From Polynucleobacter sp. MWH-UH35A (GTDB taxonomy: Bacteria > Pseudomonadota > Gammaproteobacteria > Burkholderiales > Burkholderiaceae), in assembly GCF_018687075.1 (NCBI RefSeq), contig NZ_CP061285.1:1116001-1180000 (forward strand): a stretch of DNA of 64,000 bases, in the 5' to 3' direction. Positions within the stretch are counted from its first letter, which is position 1; every line of letters starts with the position of its first letter. Positions 26,397 through 35,080 of this stretch are shown piece after piece. The notes beneath the pieces are model-generated. The model saw only the letters and a list, made by a program, of their open reading frames with translations, had not been told where the DNA came from and did no database searches. The position numbers and the translations under genes are program-made.

Positions 26397-26698
26397 CTAA
26401 GATATCAACCCTCCACAAACGCTGGCTAAAAGAGCCGACTTATAAAAAGGCATACGAAGAAAGCCAGATTGAATTTGAGATCGCCAAGGAGATTATTGAG
26501 GCGAGAACGAAAAGTGGTCTCTCACAAGAGGAGCTAGCAGCACTCATGGATACATCTCAATCCGCTATCGCTCGACTAGAAAGTGGCGCCTGCTTACCCT
26601 CCATGCGCACTTTGGCTAAGTTTGCAAAAGCTACGAATTCTCAGATTCAAATTCACTTTAAACAAATTAAACCTATAAAACATAAGGCTGCAGCCTGA
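26393..26698 (+). CDS. HigA-like XRE-family antitoxin
   Basis: 101 residues. The HTH segment is EARTKSGLSQEELAALMDTSQSAIARLESGACLPSMRTLAKFAKAT (about 35-80), with an N-terminal toxin-binding arm and a basic end. It overlaps the toxin stop with ATGA, so the two are translationally coupled. It should bind and neutralise the toxin and repress the promoter through the paired TTGATAT sites upstream. Confidence 0.85.
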   Translation: MTKISTLHKRWLKEPTYKKAYEESQIEFEIAKEIIEARTKSGLSQEELAALMDTSQSAIARLESGACLPSMRTLAKFAKATNSQIQIHFKQIKPIKHKAAA

Positions 26699-26750
26699 GT
26701 TGCTGATAATATGTGCCCATTGAACGACACAACAAACAAAGGATGTATCC

Positions 26751-27098
26751 ATGAGTAACTTAACGCTATTTCTGATCCAGTGGGGCTTAACCTCTTTATC
26801 CCTTTGGGTTGCCAGCTACATCTTTAGCGGTTTACGCTTTGCTGATGGTGGCTCGCTGTTGATTGCCGCCCTACTCTTGGGCTTTGCCAATGCCATCGTT
26901 AAGCCACTACTTATTCTTTTTACGCTGCCATTGACAGTCGTGACTATGGGCCTATTCTTGCTCGTAATCAACGCATTGGTATTGATGTTGGTTTCTGCAG
27001 TAGTCAGTGGTTTTACGATCTCTAGCTTCTGGACCGCATTCTTTGCCAGCATTTTTATTTCTTTGTTCAGCCTCTTTGTCAGTGGCTTAGTTTTCTAA
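26751..27098 (+). CDS. Phage holin family membrane protein (YvlD/PF04020 type)
   Basis: 115 residues with four membrane segments. They include YIFSGLRFADGGSLLIAALLLGFANAIVKPLL, where the A-N-A-x-V-K-P-L motif is the hallmark of this small conserved bacterial membrane family, and LLVINALVLMLVSAVVSGF. Despite the family name it is chromosomal and not evidence of a prophage. The function is unknown. A likely ribosome-binding site AAAGGATG lies a few bases upstream. Confidence 0.83.
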   Translation: MSNLTLFLIQWGLTSLSLWVASYIFSGLRFADGGSLLIAALLLGFANAIVKPLLILFTLPLTVVTMGLFLLVINALVLMLVSAVVSGFTISSFWTAFFASIFISLFSLFVSGLVF

Positions 27099-27123
27099 GT
27101 CACTACTTGGCATCCTCCTGCTT

Positions 27124-28938
27124 CTACTTACTTGCAGGATAGATATTAGACCAAGGATGCAACGCAGTTTTGCATGGCTGCGACTTGGTCGCCAATGATT
27201 TAGCATTCTCGGCGGCGATACTGATGCCGCCAGTCAAAAAGCCTAGCCCAATAGAGACGGCACTATTTACAACCCCAGCCTTATTAACTCCAGTTTGTGG
27301 ATTTTGTAAAGTGCCCTCGATCTTAACTAGGCCCGCAAGATCCAAACCTGTTGTGAGCCCTGATTTCTCTCTTGGGTTAATGGTGATATTCAGAGCCTCA
27401 TTCGCAAGATTGATAGTGCCTGCAAGGGTAATATCAAGACGATCAGTTTCCACCCCAACAGAATTCTGAATATTCACGATGCCATTATTCATCGGCAGAT
27501 AAGCAACCGCACAATCCAAAATAGTTTGATTCGATTTTGTATACATGGGGTTAATTGCATCTATTACAGTAATTACAAAGTCTCCGCCCTTGTTAATAAA
27601 CTTGGAATCCAGTTTACTTGGGCCTACTGAAATCTGAACAACTCCATTAGCGCGACTGGCAATCTGATGTGGACTTATGCCACTCCCTCGCAAGTTCCAT
27701 GCAACTTGTGTGTTGCCACCAGAAACCCTCGCTCCGGAATCGGCATTGGTAACAATCTGATCCAAGGCAAATCCTTTAGCCAAACCCGTGAAAGCAATTT
27801 TTGGGGTGGCGCCATCAAACTCAGCAATAGAAATTTGCGCTTGTGCGCTTCCTTTGCCAATATTAAAACTGACATCATTGGCATCAATCACGTTTTTCTT
27901 GAAATGCAAACTTGTCTTAAAGTTAGTAAACGGAGCTTGATCTGGTACCCCTAGTTCTGCAATATTAATATTGATCAAACCGTCAGCCAATGGCAAAAGA
28001 TCGAAAGGCAATGCATCGTCTGAGAAAAAATACCTTCCCTGAGCTTGCCGGGGTTTTGCCTGGATAGTTTTTCCGCTTGAGCCAGCAATAGCAGCTGATC
28101 CCAGTAAAGGAGCAATATCAAACGATTTAGAGTCGAGATTGATACTGAATTGCGGCAAAGTCTGAGGCTTCTTATCAATTTCACCGGCTATTGATAGAGA
28201 CTTGCCATTTAATGTCAGCACTAAATCAAGATCCATTTTGACTGGGGATTGATTCCAAGCTGAATATGCATTTCGTAATGAACCTATTTTTCCTTTTAGA
28301 TTCAGGGTGTTGCTGTCATAGCGAAGGTCCATCAAAACCATCGCCTTTCCACCACTGCCATCAAGCGTAAATTTGGGCACCCTGATTGACTTGACGGCCT
28401 GGTTACCATCTTGGTAATGAATCTGCGCATCGACAATATTCATCGCTTCAAACGAGACGAACGTAGTGTCAGATGAGCTGCTAGCCGCTGTTTGCATTGT
28501 CGTTGTTTGGCTTGATGTTGTATTGGCAGCCAAGACTGGTGCAGCAAAGTTCCAATTGCCATCGCCCGATTTATTGGTTTGTAAATTGGCCTCTAAACCC
28601 AATACACCAATTCTGCTGATCTCAACATTCCCCCTGAGTAAAGGCCATATCCGAATATCTAATTCCACCTTTTTAAAAGTCAGCATATTCGGATCGCTTG
28701 CCCACGATGCATTACTTAAAGATAGTTGTTCAGCTTTGACGCTGATATTTGGAAAAAGACTTAGGCTGACTGGTCCAGTAATTTTTAATTCACGCCCAGT
28801 AGCCTCTTTTACAGAGGAACTCAGGAGTTGCGTTAATTGAGCGGGATTAACAAAGGATGATGCATACCAGACAGCCAAAACTGCCAAGGTAAGAAAGCCC
28901 GCAATGGCAATCAGCGTAATCTTTAGGGTTTTATTCAC
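27124..28938 (-). CDS. AsmA family protein
   Basis: 604 residues. An N-terminal membrane anchor (KITLIAIAGFLTLAVLAVWYASSFV) is followed by the AsmA domain start QLTQLLSSSVKEATGRELKITGPVSLSLFPNISVKAEQLSLSNA. A repeat-rich beta region follows, with a C-terminal AsmA_2 block (DCAVAYLPMNNGIVNIQNS, TGLDLAGLVKIEGTLQNP). AsmA-like proteins form bridge-like periplasmic grooves that help lipid transport to the outer membrane. It stands alone, with a divergent promoter toward yjdM. Confidence 0.88.
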   Translation of the reverse strand: MNKTLKITLIAIAGFLTLAVLAVWYASSFVNPAQLTQLLSSSVKEATGRELKITGPVSLSLFPNISVKAEQLSLSNASWASDPNMLTFKKVELDIRIWPLLRGNVEISRIGVLGLEANLQTNKSGDGNWNFAAPVLAANTTSSQTTTMQTAASSSSDTTFVSFEAMNIVDAQIHYQDGNQAVKSIRVPKFTLDGSGGKAMVLMDLRYDSNTLNLKGKIGSLRNAYSAWNQSPVKMDLDLVLTLNGKSLSIAGEIDKKPQTLPQFSINLDSKSFDIAPLLGSAAIAGSSGKTIQAKPRQAQGRYFFSDDALPFDLLPLADGLININIAELGVPDQAPFTNFKTSLHFKKNVIDANDVSFNIGKGSAQAQISIAEFDGATPKIAFTGLAKGFALDQIVTNADSGARVSGGNTQVAWNLRGSGISPHQIASRANGVVQISVGPSKLDSKFINKGGDFVITVIDAINPMYTKSNQTILDCAVAYLPMNNGIVNIQNSVGVETDRLDITLAGTINLANEALNITINPREKSGLTTGLDLAGLVKIEGTLQNPQTGVNKAGVVNSAVSIGLGFLTGGISIAAENAKSLATKSQPCKTALHPWSNIYPASK

Positions 28939-29005
28939 CCAACCATTCTAAATCGGCTAATCGAGAGATTGCTAAGCTCAATGCCCCCTAGACTAAAATG
29001 GGTCA

Positions 29006-29350
29006 ATGAGCACAGATAACCTACCAAAATGCCCTGCTTGCCAGGAAGATATGACCTACCCCGATGGGGATAATTACGTTTGCGCTCAATGCGGCCATGA
29101 ATGGCCTATCGCAGGTGTCGCCGAGGAGGCTGAGACTGGATTAATCGTTAAAGACGCTAATGGCAATTTACTGGCTGATGGCGATACCGTCACCCTCATT
29201 AAAGATCTTAAGGTTAAGGGCTCTTCCACCACCCTAAAAGTTGGCACCAAGATCAAGGGAATTCGCTTGGTATCTGGCGATCATGAGGTTGATTGCAAAA
29301 CAGAAGCAGGCAATATGTTGCTCAAAGCCTGCTTTCTGAAAAAAGCCTAG
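29006..29350 (+). CDS. yjdM: Zinc-ribbon protein YjdM (PhnA family)
   Basis: 114 residues. An N-terminal zinc ribbon, CPACQ...CAQCGHEW, is followed by the conserved [27 protein letters not shown] and the [20 protein letters not shown] segments. Once named PhnA for phosphonate utilisation, it is now considered a small zinc protein of unknown role and is not phosphonoacetate hydrolase. Its stop is part of a short hairpin. Confidence 0.9.
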   Translation: MSTDNLPKCPACQEDMTYPDGDNYVCAQCGHEWPIAGVAEEAETGLIVKDANGNLLADGDTVTLIKDLKVKGSSTTLKVGTKIKGIRLVSGDHEVDCKTEAGNMLLKACFLKKA

Positions 29351-29372
29351 ATCTATACCAGCCTAGGCTTTT
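29343..29372 (+). terminator. Weak terminator-like hairpin at the yjdM end
   Basis: AAGCCTAG (including the yjdM stop) pairs with CTAGGCTT after a 12-nt loop, followed by TT only. It lies between convergent genes. The short T tract makes it uncertain. Confidence 0.4.
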
Positions 29373-29387
29373 CCAAACTGTCGAGAC

Positions 29388-29603
29388 TTAGGCGCTCGCC
29401 TTTTTCAGGACCGCATAAAGCTGATCCTTAAGAAGAAGCTTTTCTTTCTTCAAAGTCTCAATTTCTTCTGGGGTACTTGGTTCAGAGTGCGCCTCCATTC
29501 TCTGAATCTTTTGGTCTAAGTTATTGTGTTTATCAAACAAATGCGAGAAATGACGATCAGACGTTTTCAACTTGGTAATGAGTTCGCGATATTCAGGAAA
29601 CAT
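29388..29603 (-). CDS. YdcH family small helical protein (DUF465)
   Basis: 71 residues: FPEYRELITKLKTSDRHFSHLFDKHNNLDQKIQRME, then an acidic turn and LKKEKLLLKDQLYAVLKKA. It is a helical hairpin with the characteristic DxxFxxLxDxHNxLDxxIxR pattern. The function is unknown. It is convergent with yjdM. Confidence 0.87.
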   Translation of the reverse strand: MFPEYRELITKLKTSDRHFSHLFDKHNNLDQKIQRMEAHSEPSTPEEIETLKKEKLLLKDQLYAVLKKASA

Positions 29604-29820
29604 AGATCCTCTTGATATTTAGGTTGTACAAAATATTACGCTTTTAGTGTAGCAACCCTGCATTACAAGAACAATAGCTTGCTACATCTATTTATTTCGT
29701 TTCTCCTCTTGCAATCTGCAGGACAAACCCCATATAGGAATAGCAAATTACTGCTGAAATTTGCAGTAATATCCGTAGGTGTATTCGGCACAACAACTAC
29801 CAAAAGAAGGGTAATAAACC

Positions 29821-30669
29821 ATGGCTACAAAGAAGTCTCCAGCAAAAAAGAAAGTAGCTACCAAGGTGGTAAAAAAAGCCCCTGCAAAAAAAGCTGTCAA
29901 AAAAGTTGCCACTAAGAAAGTAGCAAGTAAGAAGATAGTGAAAAAGGTAGTGAAAAAACCAGTCGCCAAAAAAGTGGCAACGAAGAAGCCTGCTACAAAA
30001 AAAGTATCGGCTAAAAAAATACCAGCAAAGAAAGTTGCCAAAAAGACCGTTAAATCAGCCTCATCTAAAGCGCCCAAAGTAGATCAATATGGTCTGGAGC
30101 AAGATGATGAGTTTTACGGCTTGTATTTTGCAAAATCCACAACCAAGGGCTTGGTTGAAGTAAAACCATGCACCTTCTCCCTCATGTATTGGTGGAAAGG
30201 CTTACTTGGCTATCCCGACATGATCGAGATCTCCAAGGGAAGCAATACTGCAATGCTGCAGTTTGAATCTACTTTTGGCGGTGGTGATTCCGGCGAAACA
30301 GAGTTGACTGAAAAAGATGTACTCGATATCGATCACATCATTGAAGTTGACGAACAAGAGATGATGATTTCCCTCTACTCTTACGTACCTATTCCAGTAC
30401 CAGAAAAGTTAGTTGGGGCTCTGAGCCTTGCGGTTCTCAACATTAACCCAGAAACTCGCTATGGCAGCCTTGAAATCTGCCCAACAGAGAATGAAGAAGG
30501 TGAAACTGAGCATTTCTTGCGCTATCGTGCGGCAACCTATTTGCGTGGCATCAAATCTGGCAAGGTAGAAGCTATTGAGAGCATGGTTACCAATGGCTCT
30601 GAATTCTTTGGTCTTGCTTTAGATGCAATGTGCGTCAATAAATCGATTAAAAAATGGTTGCTTAGCTAA
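29821..30669 (+). CDS. Protein with histone-H1-like Lys/Ala tail fused to an unrecognised globular domain
   Basis: 282 residues. Residues 1-80 are built from KKxxAKK-type units rich in Lys, Ala, Val and Thr, like bacterial H1/AlgP-type DNA-binding tails. Residues 85-282 are an acidic globular domain (DQYGLEQDDEFYGLYFAK; ICPTENEEGETEHFLRYRAATYLRG; NGSEFFGLALDAMC) with a faint YbjN-like or chaperone-like flavour that I cannot confirm. A basic tail on an acidic domain suggests nucleic acid or polyphosphate binding. A 217-bp upstream gap holds no gene. Coding quality is good in this frame; the long opposite-strand frame over the repeats is a shadow. Confidence 0.72.
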   Translation: MATKKSPAKKKVATKVVKKAPAKKAVKKVATKKVASKKIVKKVVKKPVAKKVATKKPATKKVSAKKIPAKKVAKKTVKSASSKAPKVDQYGLEQDDEFYGLYFAKSTTKGLVEVKPCTFSLMYWWKGLLGYPDMIEISKGSNTAMLQFESTFGGGDSGETELTEKDVLDIDHIIEVDEQEMMISLYSYVPIPVPEKLVGALSLAVLNINPETRYGSLEICPTENEEGETEHFLRYRAATYLRGIKSGKVEAIESMVTNGSEFFGLALDAMCVNKSIKKWLLS

Positions 30670-30704
30670 TTTAGCCTAGTAAATGGCAGATTAACTATCC
30701 GCCA

Positions 30705-30962
30705 CTATCTGCAAAGGTAGATGTAAGTTATGGGAAAACGGTCATTGACCGTTTTTCTGCTTTCGAGAATCGTCACCGTTCTTTTGCCCTGCTTCTTGCA
30801 TTCTGCAAGAGCAGCATCCTGCGCCTCACTCTCTTTTGCTGACTTAGGTGCATGCACACCAATCGTGCCATCAGACTGTTGATAGACGCCAAAATCACTC
30901 TGAGGTGTGGAACAAGCTGCTAAAGAAAAAAACGCCAGAAGAAATAAATAGCGACTATACAT
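30705..30962 (-). CDS. Small lipoprotein of unknown function
   Basis: 85 residues. A lipoprotein signal with lipobox LAAC (acylated Cys17) is followed by YQQSDGTIGVHAPKSAKESEAQDAALAECKKQGKRTVTILESRK and a final Cys. The second and third Cys may form a disulfide. It should be anchored in the outer membrane by the Lol system. I do not recognise the family. It is convergent with the H1-tailed gene. Confidence 0.7.
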   Translation of the reverse strand: MYSRYLFLLAFFSLAACSTPQSDFGVYQQSDGTIGVHAPKSAKESEAQDAALAECKKQGKRTVTILESRKTVNDRFPITYIYLCR

Positions 30963-31041
30963 GTTGAATGCTGCCTAACAGATAAGAGATAAATGAATTC
31001 TATCTTAACCCCACCGTTTAAAAGCAGGATTTCTAGCCAAA

Positions 31042-32088
31042 TTAGGAGACTCGGAAAAACCGATCTTTCAGCATTAGCGCAACCGATACAAGGCCGACCA
31101 TGATAGGCACTTCCACTAAGGGGCCAATCACTGCAGCAAACGCAGCCCCTGAATTAATCCCAAATACAGCAATTGCAACAGCGATAGCTAGCTCAAAGTT
31201 ATTACTAGAGGCTGTAAACGATAATGTACAGCAGCGCTTGTAATCAATGCCCATCTTAGTAGTGATAATGAATGTCAACAGAAACATCAGTACGAAAAAA
31301 ACAAGCAATGGAATGGCAATGGTTACCACATCCATGGGCAATTGAAGGATCAGCTTACCCTTCATGCTAAACATCACCACAATCGTAAACAGCAAAGCAA
31401 GCAATGTGAGTTTGCCAATGCGCGGAACAAATACGTTCTGATACCACTCTTTAGACACAAAATGAAGCATGACATAGCGGGTTAAGAATCCAGCAACACA
31501 GGGCACACCCAAATAGATTGCAACTGTACGGGCGATCTCTGCAATAGTGACATTAACAACTGATCCAGCAAAACCAAAGTATGGCGGCAATACTGTTAAG
31601 AAGAAATAGGCGTACAAGCTAAAGAATAGAACCTGAAACACGGCATTAAAGGCCACCAAGCCAGCCGCATATTCGGTAGAACCTTTAGCAATATCATTCC
31701 AAACAATTACCATGGCAATGCAAGGCGCAATACCAATTAAAATCAATCCAGCCATGTACTCAGGCTGGTTAGGCACAAATAGAATAGCTAGGAAGAACAT
31801 TAAAGTAGGCGCAACAATCCAGTTCAGCAGGAATGCCAAACCAAAAATCCGTTTATCTCTAAAGACGTCCGGTAGGTCTTCGTATTTCACCTTGGCAAAC
31901 GGTGGATACATCATCAATATCAATCCAATCGCAATCGGGATATTCGTAGTGCCTGATTGAAAGGAGTTAATTAAATCCTCCGCCCCTGGAAAAAAATATC
32001 CCAAACCAATGCCCGCTGCCATAGCAGCAAAAATCCAAACCGTGAGGTATCGATCCAAAAACGAGAGTTTGCTGGTAACTGTATTCAT
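31042..32088 (-). CDS. acr3: Arsenite efflux permease Acr3
   Basis: 348 residues with ten hydrophobic segments. Segments typical of ACR3 are [52 protein letters not shown] (with the conserved Cys) and [18 protein letters not shown]. It extrudes As(III) with the proton-motive force and is unrelated to ArsB. It is the last gene of arsR-arsC-acr3, overlapping arsC by 4 bases. Confidence 0.93.
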   Translation of the reverse strand: MNTVTSKLSFLDRYLTVWIFAAMAAGIGLGYFFPGAEDLINSFQSGTTNIPIAIGLILMMYPPFAKVKYEDLPDVFRDKRIFGLAFLLNWIVAPTLMFFLAILFVPNQPEYMAGLILIGIAPCIAMVIVWNDIAKGSTEYAAGLVAFNAVFQVLFFSLYAYFFLTVLPPYFGFAGSVVNVTIAEIARTVAIYLGVPCVAGFLTRYVMLHFVSKEWYQNVFVPRIGKLTLLALLFTIVVMFSMKGKLILQLPMDVVTIAIPLLVFFVLMFLLTFIITTKMGIDYKRCCTLSFTASSNNFELAIAVAIAVFGINSGAAFAAVIGPLVEVPIMVGLVSVALMLKDRFFRVS

Positions 32089-32564
32089 GATGTGCGATGG
32101 ATATCCTGAAGACTCATCGAATCTAATTTTTCCAACGGCATTGCAGCAAGAATATCAATACGTTTCTTGAGTCCATTCATGACCTCAACAAATGCAGTTT
32201 TCTGCTCTATATCGGTACCCTTTACTTTAGATGGGTCAGGAAAGCCCCAATGCGCTGTTGTTGGACTACCAGGCCAATATGGACATTGCTCTCCAGCTGC
32301 ATCATCACAAACCGTAATAATGAAATCCATCTTTGGAGCATCAGACTTACCAAACACATCCCAGCTCTTGGAGTACAGCTTTACAGGGTCTAGACCCATC
32401 TCCACCGCCATTTCTCTTGCAATTGGATTAACGCTGGTGCCCGGAGTAGACCCAGCCGAATAGCCGACAAACTTCCCACTAGGATGAGTAGACGCGAGCG
32501 CTTCACCCAAGATGGAGCGGGCAGAATTGTGAGTACACAAAAATAAAATGTTGTATTGCTTCAT
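32085..32564 (-). CDS. arsC: Arsenate reductase ArsC (LMW-phosphatase type)
   Basis: 159 residues. The P-loop CTHNSARS has nucleophile Cys10, and the redox relay Cys86 and Cys94 lie in [25 protein letters not shown] contains the conserved Asp-Pro. It reduces arsenate to arsenite using thioredoxin-type or glutaredoxin-type reductant; the Cys triad favours the thioredoxin class. It is coupled by 4-base overlaps to arsR upstream and acr3 downstream. Confidence 0.93.
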   Translation of the reverse strand: MKQYNILFLCTHNSARSILGEALASTHPSGKFVGYSAGSTPGTSVNPIAREMAVEMGLDPVKLYSKSWDVFGKSDAPKMDFIITVCDDAAGEQCPYWPGSPTTAHWGFPDPSKVKGTDIEQKTAFVEVMNGLKKRIDILAAMPLEKLDSMSLQDIHRTS

Positions 32565-32890
32565 TTAGTCTTCACTTTCTTGATTAACGATACCGGAATG
32601 CATGCTTTGCCACCGCAGCAGTTTTCAAGCAAGAACTCGCTTAAATCCTTCACCAAGACAGCATTTGGCCGATATATCAAGTTGCGACTTTGACGCTCCA
32701 CCGACAATAAATCCGCCCCTACCAACTCTTTTAAATGAAAGCTGAGAGTGGCATTGGCAATCCCAAGTTTTTCAATAATTTCACTGGGAGTTAAACCTGT
32801 GTCACCACACTGCACTACTAAGCGAAAAATATTTAAACGAGTCTCTTGACCCAGCGCTAGAAACGCTTTGATGGCATCTGTGTTTTTCAT
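32561..32890 (-). CDS. arsR: ArsR-family arsenite-responsive repressor
   Basis: 109 residues with a winged HTH (GLTPSEIIEKLGIANATLSFHLKELVGADLLS). The N-terminal metal-site motif ELCVCDL is missing. Instead Cys91, Cys92 and Cys97 in ENCCGGKACIPV form a C-terminal site like that of the Acidithiobacillus-type ArsR. It should leave DNA when As(III) or Sb(III) binds. It leads the ars operon and probably binds the AT-rich palindrome just upstream. Confidence 0.9.
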   Translation of the reverse strand: MKNTDAIKAFLALGQETRLNIFRLVVQCGDTGLTPSEIIEKLGIANATLSFHLKELVGADLLSVERQSRNLIYRPNAVLVKDLSEFLLENCCGGKACIPVSLIKKVKTK

Positions 32891-32905
32891 ATTTCCAATT
32901 ATATA

Positions 32906-32919
32906 GAAATATATATTTC
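32906..32919 (-). promoter_or_regulatory. Candidate ArsR operator
   Basis: GAAATATATATTTC is a perfect 14-nt palindrome 16-29 bases before the arsR start, within an AT-rich promoter. Operators of this size and composition are usual for ArsR-family repressors; binding is inferred. Confidence 0.5.
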
Positions 32920-32970
32920 AGCAATATGACACTCTGAGCTTGAAACCAAGAGCTCTCAACCGTCAGACAA

Positions 32971-32988
32971 CTGTCATATAAGTGTCAT
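32971..32988 (+). promoter_or_regulatory. Pho box upstream of the H1-like/ppk2 operon
   Basis: CTGTCATATAAGTGTCAT: two TGTCAT hexamers with an exact 11-nt period and an AT-rich spacer, closely matching the PhoB consensus. It lies 95 bases before the ATG of the first gene. The same intergenic region carries the divergent ars promoter. Confidence 0.8.
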
Positions 32989-33083
32989 ATACGCTTGAAA
33001 ATAGCAAGAATAGAACGTAGGATTCACAAAGAAACGTTTCATATTCAACAACATTCGAGCCACGCATCCATAAAGGGAAAATC

Positions 33084-33359
33084 ATGAGTCAAAAGAAATT
33101 GGTAAAGCAACTCTTTAAAAAGCTCGATAAGCTAGAGTCAGACAGAGAAAAGTTAATCGATAAGCTAGCGAAAGCCTTAGAGAAGCTAGATAAAAAAGAA
33201 GCTGCTAAAAAGGCTCCGGCAAAGAAAGCGGCAGCGAAGAAGGTGCCGACCAAGAAAACGTCGGCCAAAAAGGTTGCAGCCAAAAAGGCGCCATCTAAAA
33301 AGACCGCTTCTAAGAAAGTACCTGCCAAAAAAGTCGCTAACCCAAGCGAAGCTAGCTAA
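33084..33359 (+). CDS. Coiled-coil protein with histone-H1-like Lys/Ala tail, in operon with PPK2
   Basis: 91 residues. The first 40 form an amphipathic helix (LVKQLFKKLDKLESDREKL...), and the rest is a KKxPAKK-type repeat (residues 40-85) like H1/AlgP tails. A GGGAAA ribosome-binding site precedes ATG 33084. The stop overlaps the ppk2 start by one base (TAATG), so the two are coupled. The gene sits directly under a Pho box. A polycation made together with a polyphosphate kinase suggests polyphosphate binding or DNA-polyphosphate bridging; this is inference. Confidence 0.75.
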   Translation: MSQKKLVKQLFKKLDKLESDREKLIDKLAKALEKLDKKEAAKKAPAKKAAAKKVPTKKTSAKKVAAKKAPSKKTASKKVPAKKVANPSEAS

Positions 33360-34132
33360 TGGGTCACAAAGACAAAAATAAGTCAGAGCAATCTGGCTAT
33401 GATGAACAACTTCGCCTTCTACAAATTGAGTTAGTCAAATTACAAAATAGTTTGATTAGCAAGGGGGATCAAATATTGGTCATCCTTGAAGGCCGCGATA
33501 CAGCTGGTAAGGATGGCACCATCAAAGTTATTACTCAGCACCTGAGCCCAAGAGAAACGCGAGTGGTTGCCCTCGGAAAACCATCCGATAGCGAATCTGC
33601 AGAGTGGTACTTTCAAAGATACGTTGCCGAACTCCCCAAAAAGGGAGAATTTGTTCTGTTTAACCGGAGTTGGTACAACCGTGCTGGCGTTGAAGTAGTG
33701 ATGAACTTTTGCACAAAGTCTGAGCACGCTAATTTTATGGGTACAGTGAATGAGTTTGAGTCTATCCTGGCTAGCTCAGGTATCACTATCCTCAAATACT
33801 ATTTAGATATCTCCAAAAAAGAACAAGCTCTTCGCCTTGAAGATAGGGCAAAGGATCCGCTCAAACAATGGAAGATTAGTCCTATTGATCAGCAAGCACA
33901 GAAAAACTGGAATGCCTATAGCAAGTGTAGAAATGAGATGCTAGAAAAAACTAGTACAGTCGAAGCGCCTTGGATTGTTGTCAAGGCGAATGATAAAAAA
34001 GTAGCCCACATCAATATGATTCAAGATCTTCTCTCGAGGGTTTCTTACCCAGGTAAAGATAAAAACCTATTGAAGGCAAATAAAGACATTGCCTTCAAAT
34101 CGGATGGGCAATTTTCTAAGCTAGAAAAGTAA
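33359..34132 (+). CDS. ppk2: Polyphosphate kinase 2 (PPK2 family, first copy)
   Basis: 257 residues. Walker A EGRDTAGKDG, the lid-like RDPLKQWK-type segment (AKDPLKQWKISPID), WYFQRYVAELP and FNRSWYNRAGVEVVM identify a one-domain PPK2. It transfers phosphate between polyphosphate and nucleoside diphosphates. The Walker B motif reads FNRSWYN, whereas the second copy has FDRSWYN; Asn also occurs in other PPK2 classes, so activity is likely kept but specificity may differ. It is expressed with the H1-like protein under a Pho box and converges on the second ppk2, with stops five bases apart. Confidence 0.92.
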   Translation: MGHKDKNKSEQSGYDEQLRLLQIELVKLQNSLISKGDQILVILEGRDTAGKDGTIKVITQHLSPRETRVVALGKPSDSESAEWYFQRYVAELPKKGEFVLFNRSWYNRAGVEVVMNFCTKSEHANFMGTVNEFESILASSGITILKYYLDISKKEQALRLEDRAKDPLKQWKISPIDQQAQKNWNAYSKCRNEMLEKTSTVEAPWIVVKANDKKVAHINMIQDLLSRVSYPGKDKNLLKANKDIAFKSDGQFSKLEK

Positions 34133-34137
34133 CTTCT

Positions 34138-35043
34138 CTAGAAAACTTCAGGGACATACATCTCTGGAGGTACTGGTCCTCGCAGATAATCGGGATTATG
34201 TACGCGCTTAGGCAATGTAATAACCGGGTGATCAATCTCTTTATACGGGATTTGACTCAACAAGTGCGTTATGCAATTTAGACGCGCTTTCTTCTTGTCA
34301 TTTGCGGCGACCACCCACCAAGGCGCCTCAGGAATATGCGTGCGCTCCAGCATAGTCTCTTTGGCTTTTGTATAAGCCTCCCAGAGCCTTCTTGCCTCTA
34401 GATCCATTGGACTAAGCTTCCATTGCTTCAATGGGTCATGAATACGCATCATGAAACGGTTGTACTGTTCATCATCAGAGATTGAGAACCAATACTTAAT
34501 CAGAATGATTCCAGAGCTAATCATCATGCGCTCAAGATCCGGAACTGTTCTCAAGAACTCTTCGTACTCGTCATCGGCACAAAAACCCATCACCTTCTCA
34601 ACGCCAGCACGGTTGTACCAACTACGGTCAAACAATACGATCTCGCCACCAGCAGGTAACTGAGAAATGTATCTCTGAAAGTACCATTGGGTTTTCTCAC
34701 GCTCATTAGGTGCAGGCAAAGCAACCACCTTACAGACGCGAGGGTTGAGTCGCTGAGTAATCCGCTTAATAGCACCACCCTTACCTGCGGAATCCCTTCC
34801 CTCAAATAAGACTGCGACTTTAAGCTTGTTCTCCACGACCCAGTCTTGGAGCTTGACTAACTCCCCTTGAAGTCTAAAGAGTTCACGAAAGTAAACGTTG
34901 CGTGGAATTTGGGAGGCTTCCTCACCATCAGGAGACAAGCGATCATCATCAAGCTCCATTTCAAGCTCTTCATCCATGCTATCAAGAATTTCCTCTTGAG
35001 CACGGCGATACCACTCAGCCATTTCTTTATGCTTTGATGTCAT
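34138..35043 (-). CDS. ppk2: Polyphosphate kinase 2 (PPK2 family, second copy)
   Basis: 301 residues from ATG 35043, which has a GAGGTGAGG ribosome-binding region; a GTG at 35052 would add three residues. An acidic N-terminal extension (EEILDSMDEELEMELDDDRL) precedes the kinase core with Walker A EGRDSAGKGG, FDRSWYNRAGVEKVMGFC and HDPLKQWKLSPMD. It is a class I-type PPK2 (NDP phosphorylation from polyphosphate). It shares only the core with the convergent copy, so the two are not a recent duplication. A degenerate Pho box lies at 35081-35097. Confidence 0.92.
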   Translation of the reverse strand: MTSKHKEMAEWYRRAQEEILDSMDEELEMELDDDRLSPDGEEASQIPRNVYFRELFRLQGELVKLQDWVVENKLKVAVLFEGRDSAGKGGAIKRITQRLNPRVCKVVALPAPNEREKTQWYFQRYISQLPAGGEIVLFDRSWYNRAGVEKVMGFCADDEYEEFLRTVPDLERMMISSGIILIKYWFSISDDEQYNRFMMRIHDPLKQWKLSPMDLEARRLWEAYTKAKETMLERTHIPEAPWWVVAANDKKKARLNCITHLLSQIPYKEIDHPVITLPKRVHNPDYLRGPVPPEMYVPEVF

Positions 35044-35080
35044 TTTCCTCACCTCTTAATAATACTTATAGCGAGTAAAG

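Noticed and set aside
26751..27098. Holin-like gene as a sign of a prophage
   Set aside because: This holin-named family is a common chromosomal membrane protein, and no phage genes are near.
29748..30077. Minus-strand frame rich in Phe, Leu and Ala opposite the Lys/Ala repeats
   Set aside because: It is the complement of AAG/AAA-rich codons and only mimics a membrane protein. The same applies to 33089-33328.
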